This document shows, piece by piece, positions 1 to 7,974 of a stretch of DNA of 64,000 nt. The first letter of the stretch is position 1. The number at the start of each line of letters is the position of its first letter. The DNA is from an uncultured Eubacteriales bacterium. GTDB lineage: Bacteria > Bacillota > Clostridia > Oscillospirales > Oscillospiraceae. The notes beneath the pieces were generated by a model. That model was not told the DNA's origin, searched no databases, and was given only the letters and a program-made list of their open reading frames with translations. Made by a program: the position numbers and the translations under genes. The DNA is taken from contig CATXTO010000004.1 of assembly GCA_958402445.1 (NCBI GenBank), positions 1 to 64,000 of the forward strand, given 5' to 3'.

Positions 1-130
1 CATGCCGGGGTGAAATTCCCATGAGGTTATGCTAATAACCGTCCGATTAAAGCCTTTGTTTTATTGAATAGTGGACTTGCTGCTATTCATAGACTATATT
101 ATATGTTTGCGAAAGAAAGGGGGATTTTCT

Positions 131-298
131 TTGACGCAAAACCAAACGCCCGTTACCACAACGGAGCATAAAATAGGAAAAGTTACTTACCTTGTATGTT
201 CGTCCGCAAGTGAACGCGCAACGGACACACTGGATAAAAAGATAAAAAAACTCATTCGCAAAGACATGGAACTGAACCCCGCAAACGCCCGGAAATAG
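131..298 (+). CDS. tnpW: TnpW-like small transposon protein
   Basis: This 55-residue protein has the core TTEHKIGKVTYLV and a basic C-terminal helix ending in KKIKKLIRKDME. That matches the small TnpW family found directly upstream of TnpX-like recombinases. The TTG at 131 is chosen because an AAAGGGGG ribosome site lies just upstream; the frame stays open further 5' without a good site. The recombinase follows about 100 bp downstream on the same strand. The molecular role of TnpW is not established; a part in recombination or its control is inference from position. Confidence 0.75.
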   Translation: MTQNQTPVTTTEHKIGKVTYLVCSSASERATDTLDKKIKKLIRKDMELNPANARK

Positions 299-398
299 GG
301 CGTTTCTTCACATTTTATACATGACACAGGCAGCGGTATGTGGTATAATATAGACAGTACAAATACCATGCTTGTCTGTCGTCGGAAAGGAGGACAAA

Positions 399-2075
399 AT
401 GTTACAGACAGACAAGATTACCGCTTTATATTGCAGATTGAGCCAGGAAGATATGCAAGCCGGGGAAAGCGAGAGCATACAGAACCAAAAACTGATTTTA
501 CAAAAGTATGCTGACGAACACCACTTTTTCAACACGCGCTTTTTCGTAGACGACGGATTTTCCGGCGTGAGCTTTGAGCGTGAGGGGCTTCAAGCCATGC
601 TGCATGAGGTTGAAGCCGGGAACGTGGCGACCGTCATAACAAAAGACCTTTCCCGTCTGGGACGTAATTATCTGAAAACCGGGGAGCTGATAGAGATTGT
701 CTTTCCCGAATATGAAGTGCGCTACATTGCCATTAACGACGGTGTAGACACAGCAAGGGAAGATAACGAGTTTACCCCTCTGCGGAACTGGTTCAACGAG
801 TTTTACGCCCGCGACACCTCAAAGAAAATCCGGGCTGTCAAACAGGCAAAGGCGCAGAAAGGCGAGCGCGTCAACGGCGAAGCTCCTTACGGCTACCTTA
901 TCGACCCGGATAACCGCAATCATCTGATACCCGACCCGGAAACGGCGCACGTCGTAAAACAGATTTTTGCAATGTATGTACGGGGCGACCGTATGTGTGA
1001 AATCCAGAACTGGCTGCGGGACAATGAAATACTGACCGTCGGGGAACTGCGCTACCGCAGGACAGGGAGCAAACGCCACCCCCGCCCACAGCTCAACGCA
1101 TGGTACAACTGGCCGGATAAGACGCTGTACGACATTCTGACAAGGAAAGAATATTTAGGGCATACCATAACCGGGAAAACCTACAAGGTATCTTATAAGT
1201 CGAAAAAGACGAAAAAGAACCCGGAGGAAAAAAGGTATTTCTTCCCCAACACTCACGAACCTTTGATTGATGAAGAAACCTTTGAACTTGCACAGAAGCG
1301 GATTGCCACCCGGCAACGCCCGACAAAGGTTGATGAAATTGACCTGTTTTCCGGGCTGCTCTTTTGCGGGGACTGCGGCTACAAAATGTATGCAGTACGC
1401 GGAGCCGGGACGCTTGAACGGAAACACGCCTACACTTGCGGCAACTACCGCAACCGGGCAAGAAATGATATGCTCTGCACTACGCATTATATCCGCAAAA
1501 GCGTATTGAAAGAACTTGTCCTTGCAGACTTGCAGCGAGTAACGTCTTATGTGAAAGAGCATGAACAGGAGTTTATCGAAACAGCCAACGAGTGCAGCGC
1601 AAAGGCAGTACAAAAGACGCTGACACAGCAGCGGAAAGAGCTTGACAAGGCGCAGAACCGTATTAACGAGCTGAACATCTTATTCCGCAAGCTCTACGAG
1701 GACAACGCTTTAGGGAAACTTTCAGATGAACAATTTGCTTTTCTGACTTCCGGCTATGATGAAGAAAAAAAGACGCTGACCCGGAGGATTGCGGAGCTGT
1801 CACAGGAAATCGACAACGCCACCGAGCGCAGCGCGGACGTAAAAAGGTTTGTCGCACTGGTACGCAGATACACAGCGATTGAAGAACTGACCTACGAAAA
1901 CGTCCATGAATTTATTGACCGTATTCTTATTCACGAACTGGATAAGGAAACGAACACCCGCAAAATCGAAATCTTTTATAGCTTTGTCGGCAGAGTTGAT
2001 ACAGGTGACAAGCCTACCGAAAGTATCTCCTATTTCAGACAGATAGGAGCCGACGTAAAGAGTTATGCTATCTAA
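399..2075 (+). CDS. large serine recombinase (TnpX/TndX type)
   Basis: This 558-residue site-specific recombinase cuts and rejoins DNA through a serine nucleophile. The resolvase domain fills about residues 5-150, with the expected catalytic S15 in YCRLSQED and the LSRLGRNYL segment near residue 90. A recombinase domain follows (about 165-280). A zinc-ribbon CGDCG plus later cysteines lies near 320-370, and a long coiled coil at about 400-470. The ATG at 399 is preferred over an upstream in-frame TTG because AAGGAGG sits 5 bases before it. It is intact and probably moves the element whose right end is at about 2135. Confidence 0.93.
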   Translation: MLQTDKITALYCRLSQEDMQAGESESIQNQKLILQKYADEHHFFNTRFFVDDGFSGVSFEREGLQAMLHEVEAGNVATVITKDLSRLGRNYLKTGELIEIVFPEYEVRYIAINDGVDTAREDNEFTPLRNWFNEFYARDTSKKIRAVKQAKAQKGERVNGEAPYGYLIDPDNRNHLIPDPETAHVVKQIFAMYVRGDRMCEIQNWLRDNEILTVGELRYRRTGSKRHPRPQLNAWYNWPDKTLYDILTRKEYLGHTITGKTYKVSYKSKKTKKNPEEKRYFFPNTHEPLIDEETFELAQKRIATRQRPTKVDEIDLFSGLLFCGDCGYKMYAVRGAGTLERKHAYTCGNYRNRARNDMLCTTHYIRKSVLKELVLADLQRVTSYVKEHEQEFIETANECSAKAVQKTLTQQRKELDKAQNRINELNILFRKLYEDNALGKLSDEQFAFLTSGYDEEKKTLTRRIAELSQEIDNATERSADVKRFVALVRRYTAIEELTYENVHEFIDRILIHELDKETNTRKIEIFYSFVGRVDTGDKPTESISYFRQIGADVKSYAI

Positions 2076-2088
2076 CATACATCAAAAA

Positions 2089-2135
2089 GAGGTAAGATAA
2101 CACCCTCTGCAAAAAAGGTATCGTTATCTTACCTC
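2089..2135. repeat. 13 bp inverted repeat at element end
   Basis: GAGGTAAGATAAC (2089-2101) is repeated inverted as GTTATCTTACCTC (2123-2135), with 21 bases between. It follows the recombinase stop by 13 bases and abuts the resident recombinase fragment. It could be the recombinase binding site at the element end, a transcription terminator, or both. No T-run follows on the plus strand, so an end-binding role is favoured. Confidence 0.6.
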
Positions 2136-2229
2136 AACAAAGTTCGTGCCGGAATACCCATCGTCCACGAAAAACCGGGGATTGGGGAATTGGTTTTCTT
2201 CGGCGTACCTCCGTAAAATCTCTTTCTGA
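2136..2229 (-). pseudogene. middle fragment of the resident serine recombinase
   Basis: Read on the minus strand this encodes QKEILRRYAEENQFPNPRFF then VDDGYSGTNF. This is the conserved part of a serine recombinase at about residues 33-65; compare FFVDDGFSG in the intact recombinase at 399. It has no start and stops making sense at both ends. Its right edge is the GA at 2228-2229. Joined to the GA at 18966-18967 it continues in frame from the 5' fragment at 18968-19055. It is therefore the second piece of one gene split by the 16.7 kb element. Its left edge is cut by the element occupying 1-2135. Confidence 0.82.
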
Positions 2230-2260
2230 GAAGAGATTTGTCAAGGGTATTTTCCTCATA

Positions 2261-2299
2261 AGAGAGCGCCCTGCACAAAATCATGACAGGGCGCTCTCT
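2261..2299 (-). terminator. hairpin downstream of the ABC operon
   Basis: AGAGAGCGCCCTG (2261-2273) pairs perfectly with CAGGGCGCTCTCT (2287-2299) around a 13-base loop. It lies 60 bases after the stop of the last ABC gene on the minus strand. No clear T-run follows on that strand, so termination strength is uncertain. It is also close to the left element end. Confidence 0.55.
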
Positions 2300-2358
2300 A
2301 AATGAAGTATTGGAATTGATAACCAATCAAGTTTGCTTTTTCTTGTCAATACTGAAAC

Positions 2359-4407
2359 TTAGCCTTTCCGCACTAACTCAAGCGGGGATCGTTGCGCCAA
2401 CCGCTGCAAATGCAGGTAAGTCGCCACAATATAAACAATCAGTTGCAGGACACCTGCCACAATAACCGCAATTGGCATTGATACGACTTCCGTTATCATA
2501 TCGTTATATCCAATCGTGGCTGCACCGCTCAAACTTGTATTAAGCACTTCTGAAACGGAGGAAAACAGATTTAGTGTCGTAGCATTCATTGTAAGGATTC
2601 CAACAATGATCCCAGTTATTGTCGCAAGGATGATAGGTATTGCAGCTACCTCCCAGCTAAACATCACAGCGGTCCTTTTACCGGAACCAAGCGAGAGCAT
2701 CAGGCCAAGCGTCCGCCGTTGACGGTTTACAAACAGAGCAAGAAATACGAACAGGGCCGCACTCGCTGTTATGCAGGCAGCGAAAAGAAGCTGCTGCGCA
2801 CTGCTGTAAAATCCATGCAAAGTTTCGGCGATTTCAGTGTATCCGTTATCAAAGCAAAACAGAATGTTTGCCGGGTATCCATTCGATTCCAGTGCAGCTT
2901 GGAGCGCAGATACCTTTCCGTTCTGCAGAACGTATGTAAAGAAAACGCCATTTCGACTACTATAGCAGTTTTCTGGCAGAGAAGTGTTAGGGACAAAGAC
3001 GGTATTCGGAAGGAAGCGATAGTCTGCGGTATCCCACAAGTCTGACTGTCGGTAAATCCCTATAATCTGATACGTTTTCGCATCACCCGAAACCCCAATC
3101 TTTTGGGAAAAACGCTGTGGCTGTACCTTCCATTCCGGAGCTGTTAAATCAGCAAGAGGGTTTGGACCCCAATAGAACGACAAATCAATGCTGTCCCCTA
3201 TACCGAGTCCGCTTGCAATGGCAGTTGTTTCAGAAATCAGGCAGACATTAGAGCCATTTTTATAATCGTCCGCCCCAAAACTCCGTCCTTCTGTTACGAA
3301 AGAGTCCTTTTGATGGAAACAATACATGCTTTCCAGAAGATCTGTACCAATTACACTGACAGTATGATATTGCGTATCCAATTCTTGGACTGCGCTCCGC
3401 CATTCAATTCCCGCATTTGAACTTAGAAAGACATCCAGATCAGTTTCCAACGGGGTCATGTATGCATCAAGGTATTGGTCGTTTAGCAACACACCTGTTT
3501 CGGAGCCGTCAATTGCATAGTCCAGCTGTGTTTCAGAATACAAGCCATGCCAATGCGTAACGGTCATTGTGCAGGAATCTATTGCATCAACCATGTCTTG
3601 CCCTAAAATGGTCGTTTTTTCACCAGAGGAATATTTTGCTACCGGCAGAAAATCTGGCGAAGCTGTTTTCTTTTCGTCCTCTGTCAAATCATAGGATATT
3701 TTAGACAAATCAATATCTTCCACAGAGCATCGGTGCGTTCCTGCCAACGTTGTACGCAATTCCAAATCACGGTCAATATAATCTGCCCCAAAGGCCAAAT
3801 ACCGCCCACCAGGACGGATATCAAGAGCATCTAACTCTTCCTGAGAGTTGCACCCTATGATGAGGCGAAGTGTGCTGCGAACAGCATAGTCTGGATGCAT
3901 TTTAACAACGTTTTCAATCGAAGCAGTAACAGATACTAAAGCAAGTTCGGTTGACTCAGGCAGATTCGTTTTATCCACCGATGTAACCCGAACGATCATA
4001 ATTGCCCTGTTATACGGAGAATCAAGGCTTGGCACATATGTGCCGTCTTCCTTGCCGCTGGTAACACTCTGAATGGAGGGGCAATAAGCACTGATATATT
4101 TTTGTTGGTACGCACCTTTTATGACTGTTCCATCCGCAGCAAGCTGATCCATATACGCCCACATATCTTGACTTATTACACTTTCTTCATGGTGGAGCGT
4201 TAGCCCGTTGTACTCTGTTGCTACGTCTGCTGTCTCCGTTGTTGGGACACCAATGGTTACATAACGTTCTTCAATTTGCGCGAGCGTTGCTTTAGCGGAT
4301 GCAAATACGCCTGCGCTCAGGCAGATAAAAGCGGAGGCCATTCCCACCAGCAGGAAGATTGCAAACAAACGAACCGGTTGTCGAAAGAGCTGTTTCAAAG
4401 GGGTCAT
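2359..4407 (-). CDS. ABC transporter permease, FtsX/MacB type (large)
   Basis: This 682-residue membrane protein has one N-terminal helix (about residues 14-35, in RLFAIFLLVGMASAFICLSAG) and a large extracytoplasmic domain of over 450 residues. Three helices follow near the C-terminus (about 545-665) in the FtsX-like arrangement; TLGLMLSLGSGKRT lies in the cytoplasmic loop. Such permeases do not pump through a channel. They transmit ATPase motion to an outer domain, typically in peptide or antibiotic efflux or sensing. The start overlaps the ATPase stop by 4 bases (ATGA), so the genes are translationally coupled. The substrate is unknown. Confidence 0.88.
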   Translation of the reverse strand: MTPLKQLFRQPVRLFAIFLLVGMASAFICLSAGVFASAKATLAQIEERYVTIGVPTTETADVATEYNGLTLHHEESVISQDMWAYMDQLAADGTVIKGAYQQKYISAYCPSIQSVTSGKEDGTYVPSLDSPYNRAIMIVRVTSVDKTNLPESTELALVSVTASIENVVKMHPDYAVRSTLRLIIGCNSQEELDALDIRPGGRYLAFGADYIDRDLELRTTLAGTHRCSVEDIDLSKISYDLTEDEKKTASPDFLPVAKYSSGEKTTILGQDMVDAIDSCTMTVTHWHGLYSETQLDYAIDGSETGVLLNDQYLDAYMTPLETDLDVFLSSNAGIEWRSAVQELDTQYHTVSVIGTDLLESMYCFHQKDSFVTEGRSFGADDYKNGSNVCLISETTAIASGLGIGDSIDLSFYWGPNPLADLTAPEWKVQPQRFSQKIGVSGDAKTYQIIGIYRQSDLWDTADYRFLPNTVFVPNTSLPENCYSSRNGVFFTYVLQNGKVSALQAALESNGYPANILFCFDNGYTEIAETLHGFYSSAQQLLFAACITASAALFVFLALFVNRQRRTLGLMLSLGSGKRTAVMFSWEVAAIPIILATITGIIVGILTMNATTLNLFSSVSEVLNTSLSGAATIGYNDMITEVVSMPIAVIVAGVLQLIVYIVATYLHLQRLAQRSPLELVRKG

Positions 4408-5087
4408 ACAGTTTCCTCCTTGAGTCTGCCGCTGTCCATACGGAATACAACATCCGCTGCTTTGGCTACCTCCAGATCATGTGTGACAACCACTACACAG
4501 CAGTTTTCCTCATGTGCCAGTCTGGAAAGCAGCTGAATAATTTGTGTGCTGTTTTCTGTATCCAGATTTCCCGTAGGCTCATCTGCGAGAATGATCTGCG
4601 CATGAACGGCTAATGTTCTGGCAATTGCGACTCGTTGCTGTTCGCCGCCTGACAGCATGGCAGGAAGTCGCTTCCAATAGCTTTCGCCCAGACCTACTTT
4701 TTCAAGAGCAATCTGCGCCTCTTTTTTTGCATCGGCATCGGAATGCCTCAGCAGTTTTAAGGGATACATGACGTTTTCACAAACAGTCATAAGTGGAAAC
4801 AAATTATAGCTTTGGTAAATCACAGACGCCTGCTTGCGACGGTAGATATCCACGTCGATTTCCCGCAAACTTTGGCCGCCGACTATTATGTCTCCGCTCT
4901 GCGGCGTATCCAATCCTGCCAGTAATGAAAGCAGCGTTGTCTTCCCACTTCCACTTTTGCCGACTAACGCATAAAAAGTTCCAGCACTCAAATCACAGGA
5001 GACGTCTTTTACAGCCTGAACAGTTTGGTATTTTGTTTTGTATGAATAAGAAACACTTTGCACAGATAATACGGACATACTACTCAA
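4404..5087 (-). CDS. ABC transporter ATPase, MacB/LolD type
   Basis: This 227-residue nucleotide-binding subunit has Walker A GKSGSGKT at 43-50, the Q-loop in the YQSYNLFP segment near 90, the signature LSGGEQQR near 145, Walker B IILADEPT near 165 and a switch histidine in VVVVTHD near 200. Length and motifs fit the MacB/LolD/FtsE class that works with FtsX-like permeases. It overlaps both flanking permease genes by a few bases, so all three form one exporter operon. Confidence 0.95.
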   Translation of the reverse strand: MSSMSVLSVQSVSYSYKTKYQTVQAVKDVSCDLSAGTFYALVGKSGSGKTTLLSLLAGLDTPQSGDIIVGGQSLREIDVDIYRRKQASVIYQSYNLFPLMTVCENVMYPLKLLRHSDADAKKEAQIALEKVGLGESYWKRLPAMLSGGEQQRVAIARTLAVHAQIILADEPTGNLDTENSTQIIQLLSRLAHEENCCVVVVTHDLEVAKAADVVFRMDSGRLKEETV

Positions 5088-6324
5088 CCTCCCGTAGTAA
5101 TCGGATTCCGCTTTTTCCAGTTGCCATCAAGCAAGCTGTAATTGCCCCGACATTCATAGCAAAAAAGAGTGCTGCGGCCATGGCATATTGGATGGCAGTC
5201 TCTTGGACAACCAGGATGAGAATTGTTCCAATAGCTGCGCCAACCAAAAACATCAGACATATCTCGACGAATACCATAATGACTGTTTCAATGCGTTTTG
5301 TACCAAGAGATCGTGCAATGGCAAATTCCCGCCTTCGGATATGAATATAGAAAAAACCTGCGGCAGCACCAATCATGACCTCTATGCAGGCAAAAATTGG
5401 TTTTAGTCGATACAGTGTTTGCAGATTTCGATTCAAAGCATTCAGGGTTTCGCGGAGTGTTTCGTCATGAACTGTTATGGCAAATTGCTGATATCGGAGA
5501 GCTGGAGAATTATTGATTTCTTCTTGATGCCCGGAGGGGTCCACATTTGCGAAGTGACGTATCAGTATTTGCCGGAATTCGTCCAGCTCATGATTATCGC
5601 GCACTGTTGCGCTCAAGCTATCCCCCGTAATCTTCCCATCCAGTTCTGTTTGTACTGCGGCAACGCAGCTGAATGGGCAATAGATCGTTTGAGATTTCGA
5701 CGAATACGTCCCAGCAATTTCGAGCGAAATCTGTGTGGAAGCTTCACCGGTCGCAGCAGGCGACATCTGAACCGTCAATATGACATTACCACTATTATCG
5801 GTATCTTGCGACAGTTCTTCTGCCGCTGCGGTTGAAACGAGACACACCGCTTTATTTGAGGTAAAAATTGATTCGTCATATCCCTCAAAATAAGTAATCG
5901 AATTTCCTGAAACGGGTGCCAATTCCGATGCGGCATCAACAGAAGTAATGCCAATCAGCTTTTGCCGACTCGAAAAACCCGTCCCTTGACTGTAATAGAC
6001 AGATGCTTTCAGGCAAACATCCTTCACATAGGAGGAAAATGCTTTTTCCTGAAGCTCCCCGCCATAAGCATATTTGTCAGAGAGAAAGTAGTTGATAATA
6101 TAGTCTGTAATTTTCAGGTCATCGGTTTTCGTGCCGGTAAGATTGGATACGACGACAGTTACGGGAATCACTGCGTAGGCGCTCTCCATATCCTGTTCTT
6201 TCTGGCAAATGAAGCCATCAAAGAGAGTAAAAAATGCACAAAGGAAAGCTATCAGCAATACAATACTCACCGTCTGCCAAGCGCCGCGCTTTAAGCGCAC
6301 CTTTTCGTAAAAGAAAACAATCAT
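5080..6324 (-). CDS. ABC transporter permease, FtsX type (small)
   Basis: This 414-residue protein has one N-terminal helix (VSIVLLIAFLCAFFTLF), an extracytoplasmic domain, and three C-terminal helices from about residue 305, with the FAIARSLGTKRIET loop typical of FtsX permeases. It is the first gene of the ABC trio and overlaps the ATPase gene by 8 bases. A GGAG site precedes the ATG. Two dissimilar permeases with one ATPase suggest a heteromeric exporter. A perfect hairpin lies between it and the upstream sensor gene. Confidence 0.88.
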   Translation of the reverse strand: MIVFFYEKVRLKRGAWQTVSIVLLIAFLCAFFTLFDGFICQKEQDMESAYAVIPVTVVVSNLTGTKTDDLKITDYIINYFLSDKYAYGGELQEKAFSSYVKDVCLKASVYYSQGTGFSSRQKLIGITSVDAASELAPVSGNSITYFEGYDESIFTSNKAVCLVSTAAAEELSQDTDNSGNVILTVQMSPAATGEASTQISLEIAGTYSSKSQTIYCPFSCVAAVQTELDGKITGDSLSATVRDNHELDEFRQILIRHFANVDPSGHQEEINNSPALRYQQFAITVHDETLRETLNALNRNLQTLYRLKPIFACIEVMIGAAAGFFYIHIRRREFAIARSLGTKRIETVIMVFVEICLMFLVGAAIGTILILVVQETAIQYAMAAALFFAMNVGAITACLMATGKSGIRLLREVE

Positions 6325-6346
6325 TTAACTGCACTCCAATAATGCA

Positions 6347-6385
6347 AGCAGCGGCATGGGAGAAATATTCACCCATGCCGCTGCT
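6347..6385 (-). promoter_or_regulatory. intra-operon hairpin (attenuator or processing site)
   Basis: AGCAGCGGCATGGG (6347-6360) and CCCATGCCGCTGCT (6372-6385) form a perfect 14 bp stem with an 11-base loop. It lies between the sensor gene and the first ABC gene, all on the minus strand. No T-run follows, so it may reduce read-through or stabilise one transcript end rather than terminate fully. Confidence 0.55.
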
Positions 6386-6462
6386 CAGCTGTCACTTACT
6401 TATCTGTCAAAACCGGGAAAACAGACTGGGGCAGGATGCAATATCCTATAACGTCGGACTTT

Positions 6463-7521
6463 TCATCTGTAAAAATCAGTTGTTTGAATTTGAGTAAGAG
6501 ACTCTTGCTTCTTTAGCGCTTCTCCCAACAAAGCGCTCTCAAGCTCTACTTCACGTTGCCAATCTTCGCTACTACTTCTATCCGAAATAGTTTGTCCATT
6601 TTGAATCACGTCCAATATTGGAGGCTGGCTTAGATCAATATAGTTGCTACCCTGAGCAGCAATTTCTTTTGATTGTCTCGGGTTTGTCATAAAACAGACG
6701 ACAACTGCCAAAACAAGTATCGCGGTCACGGTTATGATCCAAGTATGAGGCTTTCGATAAGAAAGTACAGCACGGATTCGTGTTTTCACATTCTTACTGC
6801 CGAAGGCCAGCGGGCAGGCTGCAAAAATACTCTGGTTTGCAGTGCAGGAGAGTAACGTCTGCGAATACGCAGCGCGCTGTGAATCACTCATATTCTTGAC
6901 AGCACATTCGTCACATGCCAACTCAATATCTTTACAAAGGAAATAATACGCAATCCAAATCAAAGGATTGAACCAATGAAGAGAAAGAATTAAGAACGCA
7001 ATGGGCTTTAGCCAATGATCGCGGCGTTTTATATGTGCACGTTCATGTGCAATTATGCTATCCAATTCCTTGCTCTTTATATGGAACGGAATATAGATGC
7101 GCGGCGCAAACAGGCCAAGAATAAACGGAGCATTCACATGCTCGCTTTGATACACATTTGCCGAGAGCCGGACAGCAGTTTTCACTTTGCTGCGGAGATG
7201 TATATAGCTTAACGCTTCAAACAGAAGCATTGCTGCCATACCAGTACACCAGACGATTCCAACATAAGGAACAGGAGCAGCGAAGCTTTCAGCAGAAAGC
7301 ATTCCATGTGCAGATGCCGAAAAGCTGCTCATATTGGGAATGATACTCAAGCGACTTTCCAATGCGTTTGGCATGAGAAGCCGAATCCCAACAAAGCTCC
7401 ACAATAAGGGGAACAGCCATTTTGGAGCCTTGCGGAATATGATGCGGACAAGTAGGACAGCCAGTACAAGCCATCCGGCATTGATGCTCATATTAAGCAG
7501 CTTCATAAACAATTCAGTCAT
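6463..7521 (-). CDS. M56 family sensor metallopeptidase (BlaR1-like, short)
   Basis: This 352-residue membrane zinc protease homologue has helices near 15-30, 35-50, 85-105, 175-195 and 270-290. The zinc motif is HERAH (H159, E160, H163), with the downstream glutamate in DIELACDE as likely third ligand. In BlaR1/MecR1 this domain cleaves the partner repressor on signal. The region after the last helix is only about 65 residues, so the penicillin-binding sensor domain of true BlaR1 is absent and another ligand must be sensed. It overlaps the BlaI-type gene by 8 bases, so the pair is co-translated. Confidence 0.9.
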   Translation of the reverse strand: MTELFMKLLNMSINAGWLVLAVLLVRIIFRKAPKWLFPLLWSFVGIRLLMPNALESRLSIIPNMSSFSASAHGMLSAESFAAPVPYVGIVWCTGMAAMLLFEALSYIHLRSKVKTAVRLSANVYQSEHVNAPFILGLFAPRIYIPFHIKSKELDSIIAHERAHIKRRDHWLKPIAFLILSLHWFNPLIWIAYYFLCKDIELACDECAVKNMSDSQRAAYSQTLLSCTANQSIFAACPLAFGSKNVKTRIRAVLSYRKPHTWIITVTAILVLAVVVCFMTNPRQSKEIAAQGSNYIDLSQPPILDVIQNGQTISDRSSSEDWQREVELESALLGEALKKQESLTQIQTTDFYR

Positions 7522-7888
7522 CCGGATGCTCCTCCCGAAAACGGTCGATCATCTGCTGCATCTCTTGAATTTCATCTGCCGTGAGCTGTTGGCTTTTGGT
7601 AAATGCGGTCAAAAAAGCTGGAATCGAACCGGCAAATTTTTTCTCAACCAATTCTTCAATTTCAGCTGTCTGTATCTGCTCCTTAGATACCAGCGAAGAA
7701 ACAATCGTATTTTCATTCTTTATCACGCCACGCTCCGATAAACGCTTTATTACCGTGTAAGTGGTAGTAACCTTCCAGCCCAGTTGCTCTGCACAAAGCT
7801 GAGCTAAATCTCTGCTCTTGATGGGTTCATGATCCCAAAGGATCAGGCAAAAACGGTATTCGCTTTCAAAAACTTTTGGTGTACTCAT
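7514..7888 (-). CDS. blaI: BlaI/MecI/CopY family repressor
   Basis: This 124-residue winged-helix DNA-binding repressor opens with PKVFESEYRFCLILWDHEPI and continues with TTYTVIKRLSERGVI, the classic BlaI recognition-helix region. The C-terminal part is the dimerisation and cleavage domain. It is the first gene of the sensor and ABC exporter operon and sits immediately behind a strong promoter carrying an inverted repeat. Autorepression relieved by the neighbouring M56 protease is expected by analogy with blaI-blaR1. The gene symbol denotes the family, not beta-lactam resistance. Confidence 0.92.
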   Translation of the reverse strand: MSTPKVFESEYRFCLILWDHEPIKSRDLAQLCAEQLGWKVTTTYTVIKRLSERGVIKNENTIVSSLVSKEQIQTAEIEELVEKKFAGSIPAFLTAFTKSQQLTADEIQEMQQMIDRFREEHPDD

Positions 7889-7905
7889 TCTAGCGGCCTT
7901 TCATT

Positions 7906-7950
7906 CTAATCTGTTAGTATTATTCTAACGGATTAGAGTTGAAAAGTCAA
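7906..7950 (-). promoter_or_regulatory. blaI operon promoter with operator dyad
   Basis: On the minus strand TTGACT (7945-7950) and TAGAAT (7922-7927) are separated by 17 bases, an excellent sigma-A promoter. A dyad, CTAATCTGTTAG (7906-7917) and CTAACGGATTAG (7925-7936), matches in 11 of 12 positions around a 7-base spacer and covers the -10 box and start site. This is the expected place for BlaI-type repression. Confidence 0.82.
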
Positions 7951-7974
7951 TAGGGGAAATGTGCATTTTATCAC

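Larger units (their letters stand above)
1..2135 (+). mobile_element. right end of a serine-recombinase element (left part outside window)
   Basis: A TnpW-like ORF and a large serine recombinase lie on the plus strand. The recombinase stop is about 60 bp from a sharp junction with a recombinase fragment of the opposite strand. The inferred end is the TC at 2134-2135 (GA on the minus strand), at the outer edge of a 13 bp inverted repeat. Large serine recombinases of the TnpX/TndX type are known to use GA dinucleotides. The other end lies left of the window, so cargo and size are unknown. Confidence 0.6.

Noticed and set aside
2129..2326. 65-codon minus-strand frame
   Set aside because: It covers the recombinase fragment in the wrong frame; the meaningful frame gives the recombinase motif FFVDDGYSG.
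6463..7888. Beta-lactam resistance locus
   Set aside because: No beta-lactamase or penicillin-binding sensor domain is present; only the regulatory families are shared.
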